Below are positions 11,997-24,682 of a stretch of DNA of 64,000 nt, in pieces. Made by a program: the position numbers and the translations under genes. The number at the start of each line of letters is the position of its first letter. Positions within the stretch are counted from its first letter, which is position 1. This DNA is from Phragmites australis (taxonomy: Eukaryota > Streptophyta > Magnoliopsida > Poales > Poaceae), in contig NC_084939.1 in NCBI RefSeq assembly GCF_958298935.1, positions 3,177,501 through 3,241,500 on the forward strand, in the 5' to 3' direction. The notes under the pieces are model-generated. The model had not been told where the DNA came from, made no database searches, and saw nothing but the letters and a program-made list of their open reading frames with translations.

Positions 11997-12671
11997 TAAC
12001 AACATCACTTCTTTAGTTCAACCCACATCACTTGTTGCTGCCATAATACCAGGACTAATCACTCGAGCTCGTGCATATGAACTCAATTATGTGATTCTTT
12101 TAAAGAATGAAGGATTAGAAGATAGTAGCAAATGAGAATGACATCAATGGAGTGCTGCGCCATCTATCTTTAGGCTGGGCCCATGTAATAAATTCTGCAT
12201 TTAGGTAGTTTCATTAAATATGGAAAGGTTGGGATGAGATTTCACCCTACCTCTAGTGCTGGCCGAAATCCCTTTCCCCTCTACCTATTTATACCCCTGG
12301 CTGGACTCCTTCACGCACCGGGTTTTCTTTGTGTAAGTTTAGCTATTGTGCAAACACTGTTCTTCAGTTGTGTCGGACGACCACATGCAAGACAACCTTT
12401 GAGACTCCCACCTCTGTGTTGAACAAGATTGTTATTTCGCCATTTCAGTTTGCCTATATCTTATTCTTGCTAGTTCTTCGATTGCTCGCAGGAATTGAAC
12501 CTCGTATTCAGGTTGATCTTGTTATCCAGCAAGGTCAATAACCATTTGGAGTTGGTTCTGCGATTGCTAAGGCGCCCACGACCAACTCGTTCGTAGTCGG
12601 ATCGCGAGAGTCACCTCCACCAGATCGATAGTTACCATCTCATCGAAAGATCGGGATGCCCGACCCTATCA
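11997..12671 (+). repeat. 5' LTR of the old gypsy element
   Basis: About 675 bp, ending in CCCTATCA. It is collinear with the three 3' LTR pieces and so preserves the uninterrupted state of the sites into which the later elements jumped: CTGGCTGGACTCC near 12297, and GCTAAGGCGCCC near 12569. It contains a TATTTATA promoter-like motif near 12286. Confidence 0.85.
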
Positions 12672-12673
12672 AG

Positions 12674-12683
12674 TGGTATCAGA
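12674..12683 (+). promoter_or_regulatory. Primer-binding site, initiator tRNA-Met type
   Basis: TGGTATCAGA starts two bases after the end of the 5' LTR, the usual position and sequence for priming by initiator tRNA-Met in plant LTR retrotransposons. Confidence 0.8.
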
Positions 12684-13286
12684 TTTTCAGGTTGCTCGGT
12701 AAGAATTTTTCAACTTTTGTAGTTAAGTTTGTCTTTCCTATTGTCCACTGAAAAAGCCACAAAAACAAAGGTTAGACCTTCCTGTCAAAACTCTTTGCGC
12801 CTTGCATTTTCTTTTCAGTTGTTGCTTTGTTAAATTTGTGTTGCTTTATCATTTTGAGTTGTTGGTTGCCTAGCCGCCTTGTATCAATCTTTTGGCAACA
12901 CAGACCCCCTTGTTTCCTTGCTATACCTACACCATCCAATTCTGAAAAATTGAGACATACATATTTTTGTTCTTTCGATCAGATCCTTTCAATTCCGAAA
13001 AGGCAAGCCATAAACTAGAGAAATGAAAGAACCGATTTGCACATCTTTCGGTTTGCAAAAAGAAATCCAACACATCATAGAAAAAGGCAAGAGGGTGACA
13101 AAACCAAAAACAATATAGAAGGAAAAGCCTTCCCTCGTTGGAAATAATAAAAAGAAAAGTGTCAAACCGCTGTTGTGTTTTCCTTTGGTATCTCAACCAA
13201 AGAAGGAAACAGCCAATTCCAGGGATTCCAATCCACAAAAATAGAAAGGAAGGAACCCAGCCATATTGTGATCCGAGGTTCCCTTG

Positions 13287-13289
<3 letters not shown>

Positions 13290-13339
<50 letters not shown>
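13290..13339 (+). repeat. (GA)n microsatellite
   Basis: About 25 uninterrupted GA units in the leader of the old gypsy element. Open frames across it are artefacts of the repeat. Confidence 0.95.
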
Positions 13340-13340
<1 letters not shown>

Positions 13341-14403
13341 CTTTTAATTACCTTTTTACCCCTAGTCGCATACGCAAAAAAATTATCGTGTCATTGCTTG
13401 AGACTAGCTGTTGTATACTACTCAAGCTAGGGGCTGTTCGCATCGCACTTCATTCTTGTATGCGTGTGCTCCACATCGTGTGAACGTTTCTATACCCCTA
13501 ACGTCAGCTTTGAGTAGTCGGCTAGCGTCTCTCCTAGTACTTGGTGTGAGATTTTTTCGTTTCTTGCATCAAGTCACATTATTCTTTGCACAAACATACT
13601 GATACATTTCTCACCTTGATTGGATCAGCAACTTGGATTGGTATTTTGAACACTTATTCAACTTTGTATTTTCTGAATTGATTGTGCTAATCCTTGCTAC
13701 TATACTTGAACCTTCCTAGATACACCATTCTACAACGAACATGCTTGTGTCACCTGGCAATCGCTCCATCCAATCTCCATTGGTTGACACCGCTGGTTGT
13801 AGATCACCCATTTTGGCTTGGTAAGAATTGGTAAGGGTTCAATAACGGCTTGAGAGTGTGTGATTTGATACAACCACATCCCATTAGTTTGCAGGACATA
13901 TACTTGTGTTTTTTGTTTTTCTTTTTCCTTCTTCCTAACCATGACATGATCTACGAAGCATTCTGAACATCGTTCACCACATTCTCCTCGTACTCGAGGC
14001 ATCATACAACATTTTGAGCGCCAAGTGAAGCTGCAAACAGAAGGACTTGAGGAGTATGTTAGGACAACAAATGAGTGCCTTGCTCAACTTGAGGGCGCCT
14101 AGATTGAGACCGGTGCAACTCTCACTAAAATGATGAATGCTCAAGATACCACCAACACGAAGCTAGCAAACATTGTGGTATGCCTTGACGACCTGTCACG
14201 GACACTTGCTACTGTTGTACAAGCCCAAGCTGCCCATAGTGAGATAGGAGAACAAGGTGACAATGATTAAGTAGGTGATACTGATTATGAAAGAGGTTGC
14301 CCAACCACAACACTGCTTGAAATCATCATCGGCTGCATTTTAATCAATGAGGTATGCACCGCCACTAGCATCTATGTGAGATATGTAATCAAGATGACTC
14401 TTT

Positions 14404-14900
14404 TGCTAAGGTTAAATTCACTATACCTACGTTCAATGGCAAATATGACCCGAATGGTTATCTTGATTGGGAACTAGCTGTTGATCAAAAGTTTGCATGC
14501 CATGCTTTTCCTGTAAATAACCAAGTTAGGGCTGCTACTACTGAGTTTACGGATTTTGCATTTGTTTGGTGGAGAGAACATTCCCATAAGCATCCCAATA
14601 ACATTCCCACAACTTGGGAAGCTTTAAAATTGCTCATGAGACATATATTTGTTCCCTCATACTATGCTCATGATATGATAAATAAATTACAACGCTTACA
14701 TCAAGATACCAATTCTGTAGAAGAGTACTATTAGGAGTTGCAAATTGGTATGTTGCATTGTGGTTTAGTTGAGAATGAGGATGCAGCTATGGCACGATTT
14801 TTGGTGGGTTGAATTGTGATATCCAAGACATTCTTGATTACAAAGATTATAATTCTGTTACTCGCTCATTCCATCTTGCTTGCAAAGCTGAACAGGAGGT
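14404..14900 (+). pseudogene. Decayed gag region of the old gypsy element
   Basis: Recognisable capsid-type text (FTIPTFNGKYDP at the start, WWREHSHKH in the middle, VPSYYAHDMINKLQ later) follows the Ty3/gypsy gag pattern. It is cut by in-frame stops near 14733 and 14811 and by frame changes. The segment from 12684 to 14403 before it is untranslated leader with no gene visible. Confidence 0.75.
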
Positions 14901-14919
14901 GCAGGGACGACAAATGAGG

Positions 14920-16140
14920 ACATGAGCTAGTTTTTCTGCAGGTCACTCAAACTCTTGGAAACCAAGCACCGCGACAGCATCAGTTTCTCCTTCGACTGTA
15001 CCGGCCCCCTCCAACAACAAACATCTCACCACTACTTCAGTTCCAGCACCACAAGCTTCTGCAATAAGCAAACCTACACACCATGGTTCGACACAGAGTA
15101 CCTCATTTGCTTCTACCGGGTGAATCAAAGACATCTAATATCATCGCTGCAAGGGCTATGTACACGTCATATGTGATTGTCCAAACAAGAGAGTACTGGT
15201 TATATGTGAGGATGGTGAGTATTCTTCAGCTAGTGATCTGGATGATGAAACATATTCCATGCTTGCCACTGATGTTGCAGGACAAGAAGATACATTTGAT
15301 CATGAGGAATATGTTGTTGCTACCGATGCTGATAAGTATTTGAGCATTGTAGTCCAACGTGTACTCAGTACTTAGATTGTGAAAGTGGAATAAAATCAAC
15401 ACCATAACTTGTTTCAAACCAAAGGCGTCGTTAAGGAGAGTTCAATTCGCATCATCATAGATGGTGGGAGCTACAACAACTTGACAAGTACAAAAATGGT
15501 GGAGAAGCTTACTCTTCCTACTCGACCACATCCCCACCCCTACCACATCCAATGGCTCAATCAAAGTGGTAATTTGAAGGTAACACGATCAGTGCGAGTA
15601 TCATGATTATGTTGATTGTGATGTTATTCCTATGCAAGCATGCTCCATGTTATTAGGTCAACCTTGGCAATATGATATTGATTGTGCACATCATGGTTGA
15701 ATTAATCAATATTCACTCATCTTTAATGGCAAGAAACTTGTGTTGCATCTAATGACTCCAGAACAAATTGTTAAAGATGAACTTGCTAGGGCAAGCAGAG
15801 AGAAAAATCAAGAGCATGCTCCAAGTGAAAATCAAGTTGTAGCTAAAGAATTTGCACAACAGAAAGGACACTCTCGCACTTCACACGATGCCATAAAACT
15901 GAAGGGTCCTACTTTACTAGCTACTAAACTTGATTTGGATGAGTGGGATGCTAGTTCTTCAGTTTCCTATGCTCTCATGTGCACATAGGTCCTATTTTCA
16001 TTTGATTATGTTCCCTCTTCGTTGCCTCCTGCGGTCACTAACCTCTTGCAGGAATACTCCGACATCTTCCAAAGGACGTACCAGCAGGTCTCCCACCTCT
16101 CTACAACATTTAACATCAGGTTGACCTGACTTCGAGAGCC
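14920..16140 (+). pseudogene. Decayed zinc-knuckle and protease region of the old gypsy element
   Basis: A linker rich in Ser, Thr and Pro precedes a zinc-knuckle-like stretch near 15140-15180, which is broken by stops. An aspartic protease active-site stretch (IIIDGGSYNN) lies near 15450-15480, followed by family-typical text (RPHPHPYHIQWL). Several stops separate the parts. Confidence 0.7.
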
Positions 16141-16203
16141 TCATTGCCCAACCGTGCACCATATCACACCAATCCTGATAAGACGAAATAAATTCAATGC
16201 TAA

Positions 16204-17500
16204 GTGCAAGAGCTACTTGATAAAGGGTATGTCCATGAATCTCTTAATCCTTGTTCTGTTCCTGACCTTTTAGTTCTCAAGAAAGATGGTTCATGGCATA
16301 TGTGTGTTGATTGTTGCGTCATTTATAACATTAGAATTCGATATCCTCATCCTATCCCCAGATTAGATGATATGCTTGATGAGCTAAGTGGCGCTATTGT
16401 GTTCTCTAAGGTTGATTTGCGTAGTGGCTACCACCAAATTTGTATGAAATTGGGGGATGAATGGAAAACAGTTTTCAAAACAAAGTTTAGATTATATGAG
16501 TGGTTAGTCATGCCTTTTGGGTTGACTAACGCACCTAGCACTTTCATGAGACTAATGAACGAAGTTTTGCATGCTTTCATTGGCACATTTGTGGTGGTAT
16601 ATTTTGATGACATATTGATTTACAACAAATCTTTGGAGGAACATCTTGATCATTTACGTGCTGTTTTTGATGCTTTGCGTAGTGCACTTTTATTTAGTAA
16701 TCTAAAGAAGTGCAGCTTTTGCACAGACCGTGTGTTGTTTCTTGGCAATGTTGTTACAACGCAGGGTATTGAAGTGGACCATGCCAAGATTGATGCAATT
16801 TAGAGTTGGTCGACTCCTACCACGGTCACGCAGGTTAGGAGCTTTCTTGGGCTTGCCAGATTCTATCACAGATTTGTTCATGATTTTAGCACCATCGATG
16901 CCCATTGAATGAGCTCATGAAGAAAGGTGTTACCTTTTCTTGGGGGCCAATGCAAGATGAGGCTTTCACGATTTTGAAAGATAAGTTGACTAATGCACCT
17001 TTGCTTCAGCTTCCTGATTTCACTAAAATGTTTGAGCTAGAATGTGATGCTAGTGAAATTGGGTTGGTGGTGTCCTGCTGCAAGAGGGCAAACTTGTAGC
17101 TTATTTCAATGAGAAATTGAGTGGTTCTAGTTTGAATTATTCCACTTATGACAAAAAAAATTGTATGCTTTAGTTCGAACTCTTGAGACTTGGAAGTATT
17201 ACTTATGGCCTCGAGAATTCATTATCCATTCTGATCATGAATCTTTGAAGCATATAAGAAACCAATCAAATTTGAATCTTAGGCATTGTAAATGGGTGGA
17301 ATTCATTGAATCCTTTCCTTACATCATCAAACACAAGAAAGGGAAAGAAAATTTCATTGCTGATGCTTTGTCTCGCCGATACACTTCGCTCTCACAACTT
17401 GGTTTTAAGATTTTTGGGCAAGAAAGTCTGAAGGAGCAGTATGCTCTTGACCATGATTTCAAGGACGTGCTTGTGAATTGCAAGGATGGAAGAACGTGAA
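16204..17500 (+). pseudogene. Decayed reverse transcriptase and RNase H of the old gypsy element
   Basis: The RT keeps its core motifs in order: [26 protein letters not shown] and the catalytic [12 protein letters not shown] near 16595-16630. A stop occurs at 16801. After frame changes, RNase H text continues (LECDASEIG near 17040, then SDHESLKHI and [10 protein letters not shown] near 17230-17390). The order RT, RNase H, integrase is that of Ty3/gypsy. Confidence 0.85.
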
Positions 17501-17589
17501 ACAAGTTCTTCAAGGATGATGGTTTTTTTTTTGTCTCGGGCTAACAAGCTGTGTATTCCAGTTAGCTCTGTTCGTCTTTTGTTGTTATA

Positions 17590-19080
17590 GGAAGCACATG
17601 GAGGCAGACTCATGGGACATTTTGGTGTCAAGAAGACTGAGGATATTCTTGCTGATCATTTCTTCTGGCCAAAGGTGCAACAAGATGTGGAGAGGTTTGT
17701 CGCTCGCTGCCCAACATGTCAAAGAGCTAAGTCACGACTTAACCCTCATGGTTTGTACATGCCTCTTCTTGTTCCTAGCATTCCTTGGGAGGATAATTCG
17801 ATGAATTTTGTCTTAGAACTACCTAGAACCAAGAAAGGGAGTAGTTGTGCATAGATTTTAAAAAATGGCTCACTTCATACCATGTCATAAGAGCGATGAT
17901 GCTACTAATATTGCTGATTTATTCTTTCGTGAATTTGTTCACTTGAATGGTGTACCCAATACAATAGTTTCAGATCGTGATGTGAAATTCTTAGTCATAA
18001 TTGTGAGCAAATAGAATTGCTTGACCTTTTCAATTAAGTTCTTTCTGCTTCTGCTAACGAAATGAAGGCCTCGCTCGCCGGCAAGCCGTGAAAGTAGTGG
18101 TGATGGGGCTCTTGATAGCTGTTCGTTCAGAAGAGGTGGACATACAAGGACTTGACTCATTGCCATCGGTGAAATGAATCAATTCTCATCTATTTGTCTT
18201 TCGGGCAGCAGAGCAGAGAGAACATTGATGGCTTTCCACAGAATTCTATAGGGATCTATGAGATCGAGTATGGAATTCTGTTTACTCACTTGAAAAAGTT
18301 AGTAAGAATATAAGTTCTATTATCTGTTCTTTCTTTAGTTGGTGATGGCAATCATCTATCTAGACAAAGTATGTGTCTTATTCCAAAAGAATCTAAAAAT
18401 ATCCGTTCGAAGGTGACTGCAGTCCCATGTTTTGAAAGAGAAAAGGTCTCATTCTAAGGATTCTTGTGGTTTCGAGGAATCCAGCTACAGGAGAACCAGG
18501 AACGAGGAGCTCTCCCCTTTTTCTGCCCAACTCTTTGATCTTAACTTAAGAATTTTTGGCGAAGTTTGTGGAATAAATTGGGGTCCATACTATTGTTCAG
18601 CACTACTTGTCATCAACAAACTGATGGTCAAGCTGAGGTGGTTAATAGAACTTTGTCTACCATGCTTAGGGTTGTTCTAAAGAAGAATTTGAGAATGTGA
18701 GAAGAATGTTTGCCTCATGTTAAGTTTGCTTATAATCGTCCAGTACATCCCACTATAAAGTTGTGCCCTTTCCAAATTATATATGGTTTCATTCCTCATG
18801 CATCAATTGACTTAGTTTCTGTTTCATCCTTAGAGATCATACATTTTGATGCTAAACAATGTGTTGACTTGATATTGAAAATACATGAGCAAACCAAAGA
18901 GAACATTGAGTACATGAATGAAAGGAATAAAATTGCTGCTATTAAGGGAACAAAGCATGTTACTTTTCAACTTGGTGACTTGGTTTGGTTACACTTAAGA
19001 AATAATCGTTTTCCTGTTTTGTGCAAGTCCAAACTAATGCCTCGTGCTAATGGCCCTTTCAAGACTAGAGAAAATAAATG
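17590..19080 (+). pseudogene. Decayed integrase of the old gypsy element, split by a foreign insert
   Basis: The zinc-binding N-terminal part (FWPKVQQDVERFV, then CPTCQRAK) lies near 17665-17735. The core begins near 17950 with the VSDRDVKFL motif and is interrupted there. It resumes at about 18551, leading into the [18 protein letters not shown] stretch near 18605-18650 and the C-terminal part to about 19080. Single stops and frameshifts are also present. Confidence 0.8.
17999..18550. other. Foreign insert of about 550 bp inside the integrase, possibly organellar
   Basis: Integrase similarity stops just after 17998 and resumes at about 18551 at nearly the expected codon, so this block is extra. 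Its base composition is more balanced than the surroundings, and it shows no TE termini, no inverted repeats and no clear duplication. The texture (mixed short purine and pyrimidine clusters) reminds me of plant mitochondrial intergenic DNA, but I cannot confirm that by eye. Confidence 0.5.
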
Positions 19081-19199
19081 ACAATGCTTATAAACTTGAC
19101 CATCGATAGAATATGGTGTTTCTTCTACTTTCAATGTTGCAGATTTGAAGCCTTATGTAGGTGAGGAAGAACAGATTCCATCGAGGATGACTTCAATTT

Positions 19200-19215
19200 A
19201 AGAAGGGGAGGATGA
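19200..19215 (+). promoter_or_regulatory. Polypurine tract of the old gypsy element
   Basis: AAGAAGGGGAGGATGA directly precedes the start of the 3' LTR, as expected for the plus-strand primer. Confidence 0.7.
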
Positions 19216-19522
19216 TGATGACATCACTTCTTTAGTTCAACCCACATCACCTGTTCCTGCCATAACACCAGGACCAATCACTCAGGCTCATGCACGTGAA
19301 CTCAATTATGTGATTCTTTTAAAGAATGAAGGACCAGAAGATAGCAGCAAATGAGAACGACATCAAAGGGGTGCTACGCCACCTATCTTTGGGCTGAGCC
19401 CATGTAATAAATTATGCATTAGGTAGTTTTGTTAAATATGGAAATGTTGGGAGGAGATTTCGCTCTACCTCTTGTGCTGGCCGAAATCCCTTCCCCCTCT
19501 ACCTATTTATACCCCTGGCTGG
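19216..19522 (+). repeat. 3' LTR of the old gypsy element, piece 1
   Basis: Collinear with 11997-12304 of the 5' LTR. It stops at the CTGG where a TGTAAGACC sequence begins. Part of this piece (from 19388) is repeated at 20603-20737. Confidence 0.85.
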
Positions 19523-20838
19523 TGTAAGACCCCAACTGAGGATCTCCTGTACCACCTGTATCAGTCCCTGGATTAAGTAGCTGATACAAACAGTACAACA
19601 ATTGTAGTATCACAAACAAACTTCGAATCCCCCGAGCTCTACTGCCCACTTTGATGTTCTTCCCGTCGCATCTCTATTATGTAGAATTTCTTTAATTGGG
19701 AATGAGAAAATCACCTTAACTCTGTGAGCCTGAAAGTAGTGCCTGAGCTTGCGAGATGCCATTAGAATGGCATATAGCAGTTTCTGAGCCTGTGGGTACC
19801 AAGCATTTGCGTCGTGAAGGACCTCACTGATGTAATATACTGGTCGCTGGAGGCCTTCCTGCTCGACGACCTGTACTACGCTAGCGACCTGTGGCGTTGA
19901 GGAAATATAGAGCAAAAGCTTCTCGTCGGGTCGAGGCGCGGTTAGTACGGGAGGGGAGGAGAGGTACATTTTGAGCTCTCCAAAAGCTGCCTCTGCCTCT
20001 GGCGTCCACTGTAAGTGGTCATTTTTTCTTCAAGAGCTTGAAAAGTGGTAGTCCCTTCTCCCCTAGCCTCGAGATGAACCTGCTTAAAGCAGTGATGCAT
20101 CCTGTTAGCTTCTGAACCTCTTTTAACCTGGTCGGGGATCTCATTTGGTCGATGGCCCTAATCTTCTCAGGGTTCGCTTCTATTCCTCGATGAGATACTA
20201 GGAATTCGAGCAACTTCCCTGATGGTAACTCGAATGTACACTTCTCCAGGTTTAGCTTCATGCGGTACTTCCAGAGGTTGTCGAAAGTCTCTTGAAGGTC
20301 TGCGACCAGGTCTGCCCCAATCCTACTTTTGACGACCATATCATCCACATATGTCTCGACGTTTCTTCCGAGTTGTGGTTGGAGAATGAGTTGAATTCAT
20401 CGCTGGTACATGGCACCGATGTTCTTTAAACCAAAAGGTATTTTTACATAGCAAAGGACCCCAAAGGGGGTAACAAAAGCCGTCTTTTCTTCATCTTCCC
20501 TAAACATGCTAATTTGATGGTACCCTGATTGAGCATCTAAGAAACATAACATGTCGCTGCTGGCAGTCAAGTCAACTAGCTGGTCCGTCTTGGATAAGCA
20601 ACTTTGGGTTGAGCCCATTTAATAAATTATGCATTAGGTAGTTTTGTTAAATATGGAATGGTTGGGAGGAGATTTTGCCCTACCTCTTGTGCTAGCCGAA
20701 ATCCCTTCCGCCTCTAGCTATTTATACCCCTGGCTGGTGTAAGACCCCAACCGAGGATCTCCTGTACCACCTGCATCAGTCCCTGAATTAAGTAGCTAAT
20801 ACACACAGTATAATAGTTGTAGTATCACAGACAAACTT
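19388..20838 (+). repeat. Direct duplication of an LTR/insertion junction flanking an RT fragment
   Basis: A unit of about 235 bp occurs at 19388-19622 and again at 20603-20838. Each copy holds about 135 bp of the old gypsy LTR followed by the first 100 bp of the TGTAAGACC insertion. The two copies flank about 980 bp of a reverse-oriented gypsy RT/RNase H fragment. Only the second copy continues into the complete 3.9-kb insertion. Confidence 0.8.
19623..20602 (-). pseudogene. Reverse-oriented gypsy RT/RNase H fragment (Tat-lineage style)
   Basis: On the minus strand from 20602 down to 19623 the reading is LVDLTASSDMLCFLDAQSGY, then FGLKNIGAMYQR, then DDMVVKSRIGADLV, then FLVSHRGIEANPEKI, then an RNase H start ([13 protein letters not shown]). 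The DDMVVKS catalytic motif and SHRGIEANPEKI are typical of the Tat lineage (RIRE2 or Retrosat type). Both ends are abrupt, frames change between the parts, and it is not the same family as the host element. Confidence 0.8.
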
Positions 20839-23800
20839 TGTACATAAGTATTAAGGTTATAGAATACAAAAGGTTACAACCCATACTGTATATTACAAAC
20901 CTAGCTGAGAGGCAAACAAAACTCAGCGGGAAGCAATAGCCTAAGCCACAAGCATCTTAGGGTGCGAGTGCGACTTCTATGACTACTCTTCATCCTCGCC
21001 TTCGCCTTCGGCTGCTTCCTCATCTGAATGACAATAAGAGTGAGTACGGAAGGTACTCAGCAAGCCCTATACTACTTCAGGGTGTTGATAGATGTATAAA
21101 TGAGTAATTCAAGGATAAGGCTTTACGGTTTAGTTTTAAGTGTAAAGCGGTTTATGCAGGTATTTAATTATATAATCTATTATTGTCTTTAAAACAGTTT
21201 AAATGGTTTAAAACCAGGTAAGCTTTATCTGGGGGTTTTTGGTCCTAGGAAGGGCTACACCTTGCTCCGTAGTCTCTATCGTCACAACTGGTGTACATAT
21301 AGTACCACACAGTTTCTGGCGGATTGAGCCAAGAATCTCATCATACGGACATCTAGTGCACACACTCACTTATCAAGACACACACACCTAGAGTCTAGTC
21401 AAATAGGGTCATGCTTCGCATGTCCATGACCGTGAACATGGCTATTCTAATAGATTTACACTCTGCAGAGGTTGTTCATTGTACCCATGTGATATGCTCA
21501 GCCTCCAACTGTTGCAAGTGGAGGAGCGAATCATATCGAGGTACTTCAATCATCTTTCCTAACAGTTTTTTCTACGAGATTTACCCCCCAAGCGTTAGCG
21601 TCCATATATTGAAGGCCAGCCCCCTTTTTAAGCCTATGCCGGTTCTAAAAACCTCCAAATAGAGGGACAGATAGCCACTTGATTGCTCGCTGCTCTCAGC
21701 CTCTTAGTATGATGCTCAACTCAGTCCGTGAAAGAAAAAGTTAAGTCCTACCCATTCAGGATACATGGTTGCATGAGGATGGCTAAGCATGTCGAGGCAA
21801 TTAACTTGTTCCTTAAATAACCGAGGCAGGTATCTTCTGACAATGAACACCACAGAGGTGACTCAAGCCCCTAAGAGCATCATCATCCAGAGTACTACTC
21901 CACCTACCCCTGCTAAAATAGTTTTTACCCATTTTTACACATCACCCTCTACATCCCACATGACATTAATGATTTCACAACCATCACAGAATTCACAACC
22001 ATCAAGGATTCATGGTATATAAGTTATCATTGATAACAATCATCTTATCTTCGAGGAGAGGTGTTTTAAAACCGATGTCTCCGAGGAGACGTATTTAATC
22101 CTAAGCATGCTAGATATCAAGGCGTCGTCTATTATTAATATAGATAACAACAGGTAATCCTAAGGCAATATGTATTTTAGATGATAACATTTATAGCATG
22201 ACAAATGTTTAATATGATTAACTACTACAAGCAGTTTGTAAAAGCGCATTACATAGCATATACGATATAGGTCCAGTTTTAGTTGATCATGTAGATTAGT
22301 TGAAAACATAGGTTTAATATGATCAAGGAGATAGGACCTTCCTTCTCCAGAGTTTTCTTCGAATTCTTGGTTGTAGTCAGGATCCTCCTCGCTCTTGACA
22401 CTTCTCGCGTAGAACTCGTAGAAATCGTGTGCTTCTACAATTACAGCTACGATCAACAACTAGCTACGATAGAGAAGAATCAATTAACACCAAATGGAAA
22501 GACAAATGAGTCCTAATGGGTATCACAATATGATAGACGAGTAGATCTCAATTTTAGACGAATTTCAGTGAATAATCACCTAAATAGAAGCTAGAACTGA
22601 GAAGTTATGGCTTCCAAAAAATTTAATCTAAAATTAAATCAGGGAATTACGAAATTGCACTATTTATAGGTGGGACCGACAGGTGGGGTCCACTGAACGG
22701 TAGCCTGGGCCCACATGAACAGTGATTTGGTGGGACCTACATGAATAGTGCTAGATTGGCCCGAATTAGGCTTAGATGGGCTGGGTGAGACCTGGATGGG
22801 CCGGGCTGGGATTTGAGCTGCATAGTACAAGGTTGCATAGTACTAGCCCGCTTGGGTTTAGGCCGGGTGGCTTAGCGGGTGTGGAGCTAGGCTGACCCAC
22901 TAGGCGCGTGGCCTTTGGCGGCTGGGCCACGCGGTGCGGGAGAGATGACTCAGCCAAGCGCGTGCGTCGCGCAGGTGCACCTACCGGGGCAAAGCAGCAG
23001 AGGGAGTAGAAAAATAGGCGACGAGGAGCGATTTGCGGCGGCACGACGCCGGAGAGCTCACCAAAGTTGGGATTCTGCCGGGGTTTCACGACGATGAGCA
23101 GATGTCGGGCTTCTACGCATTACGACAGATGCAGTGGGAGGCTTATCGACGGTGACTGATGATGGGAGCAACACCAGATGGTGACCGCAGAGGGGGCAGC
23201 AGTGCGGGCAAAATGGGCAACACCTCCCCTGCATTGGGAGGTGCCAACCTGCAAAGAAAAGGGGCTCGAGGCCTCTAGGCATCGCGGCACGATGGCCAAC
23301 CACAATACAGAGCACAAGGCAAATGCCGGCGGCGACCACAACACGGCGGCGGAAGACCTTAAGCACGGCGGTGCGCGGCTACACGAAAAGGAGGGACGAT
23401 GGTAGCCACCAGCTACCTAGGAGGGAGCGCTAGGGGTCCGGAGTACTCACCACACTTGGAGACAGTGACGAGCAGGGTGGCGGCTGGTAACTTGTCGAAG
23501 GGGTGACAACGGTTCTGCTCGGCTCTGACTCGGACGGTCTCCCGTCGGGCTTCCTGCCAATGGAGAGCAGCACTGGGACGGTGGCACAGCCCTGGAGCTC
23601 CTCGACGGCTTGTGGACGGCGGATTGGGGACGACGAGCTACGACGGCGTGCAATGGCAGCGGTAGCGGTGAAAATAGGGAAATGGAGGAGAGGGGGCAGG
23701 CTACGCTATTTATAGAGGAAGAGGGAGCAATGAGGCGGTGAGCACGCGGCGTCAGGCGAACATCGACGGACAGCGCAGCGGTGAGGCGGTGGGGCGACGC

Positions 23801-24682
23801 TCACCGCGTTTCCCGCGGCGTGGGTGCTCTGTGCCATCCACGCGCGAGCTGGGCACGAAAGTCACGTGGCATGGGCGCTCGAGCATGGACGGAGAGAGAG
23901 CGAGAGAGAAAGGAGAGAGCGGGAGAAGCGGAGGCCGGTCGGGGTGTGCGGGGATATTTCCCGGAGAGGGGAAAATGGTGGCTGGCGATGCGGTGAGGTG
24001 GATGAGGGAGGAGAAAGAGGAGAGGCGCGATGGGCGTGGCCGGCAAGTTGGGACGAGGGGCGTGGTGGTGGCCCAGCGCGTGAAAGAAGGAGAGGGGAAG
24101 GAAAGAAGAAGAAGGCCGGGCTGGATGGATGGGCTGAGAAAGAGAGGGAGAGGAGGAAATCCGGCCCAGGGAGAAAAGGAAGAAAAGAAGGAAAAGAAAA
24201 GGAGAAATGAGGAGGAAGTTTGGAATAAATTCAAATGGAGTATTGAATTTAGTTTTGACCTTGGACTAGGATCAACTCATTTGAACATATTTGAACTATG
24301 ATTTGGACTTAGATCTTGAGATTTTGAAGATGATTTGAATCAAAGAATTTGAATTCAAATTAGATTTGAGTTGAATAGAATCTAAGAGTTGATTTGAAAT
24401 TGAGAGACCTTCGATTTCGAATCTCCAAGCAAAGATCCATAAAGATCTCAAACCAATGCATACGAACCAATTTAATGCAGGGATTATTTTAAAATTGATT
24501 CTAGTACACTTTGGAACACCTATTCAATTTATTACACTTAATATATATGAATGTATACATACTGGTATATATACATTTTTATACTTATTTCCTTAATCTT
24601 AGTTAGCCTAATTAATCATAAAAAGTTTTAATTTAGAGTAAAATTTGCAATTAATTAACATGTTTAAAGTCAGGATGTTACA
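20738..24682 (-). mobile_element. 3.9-kb solo-LTR-like insertion, minus orientation
   Basis: On the plus strand it starts TGTAAGACC and ends GGATGTTACA. Read on the minus strand it therefore starts TGTAACATCC and ends GGTCTTACA, the usual style of long gypsy LTRs. It sits between GCTGG (20733-20737) and ACTGG (24683-24687), a 5-bp duplication with one change. The intact 5' LTR at about 12300 shows the empty site. No gag or pol is visible inside. On the minus strand there is a TATA-like CTATAAATAG at about 23703-23712, followed by a GC-rich, ORF-like segment that is LTR leader rather than a gene. Its length is at the long end for a plant LTR. Confidence 0.75.
23702..23713 (-). promoter_or_regulatory. 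TATA-box-like motif in the long LTR
   Basis: The minus strand reads CTCTATAAATAGCG, followed by a CT-rich and then GC-rich segment, as expected for an LTR core promoter. A second similar motif, CCTATAAATAGTGC, lies near 22661-22674 on the same strand. Confidence 0.45.

Noticed and set aside
13138..13483. ORFs with Arg-Glu repeats
   Set aside because: Created by the (GA)n microsatellite in the old gypsy leader.
23738..24301. Overlapping Arg/Glu/Gly-rich ORFs on both strands
   Set aside because: They lie in the GC- and purine-rich leader part of the long solo LTR. No domain, and all frames are equally open.
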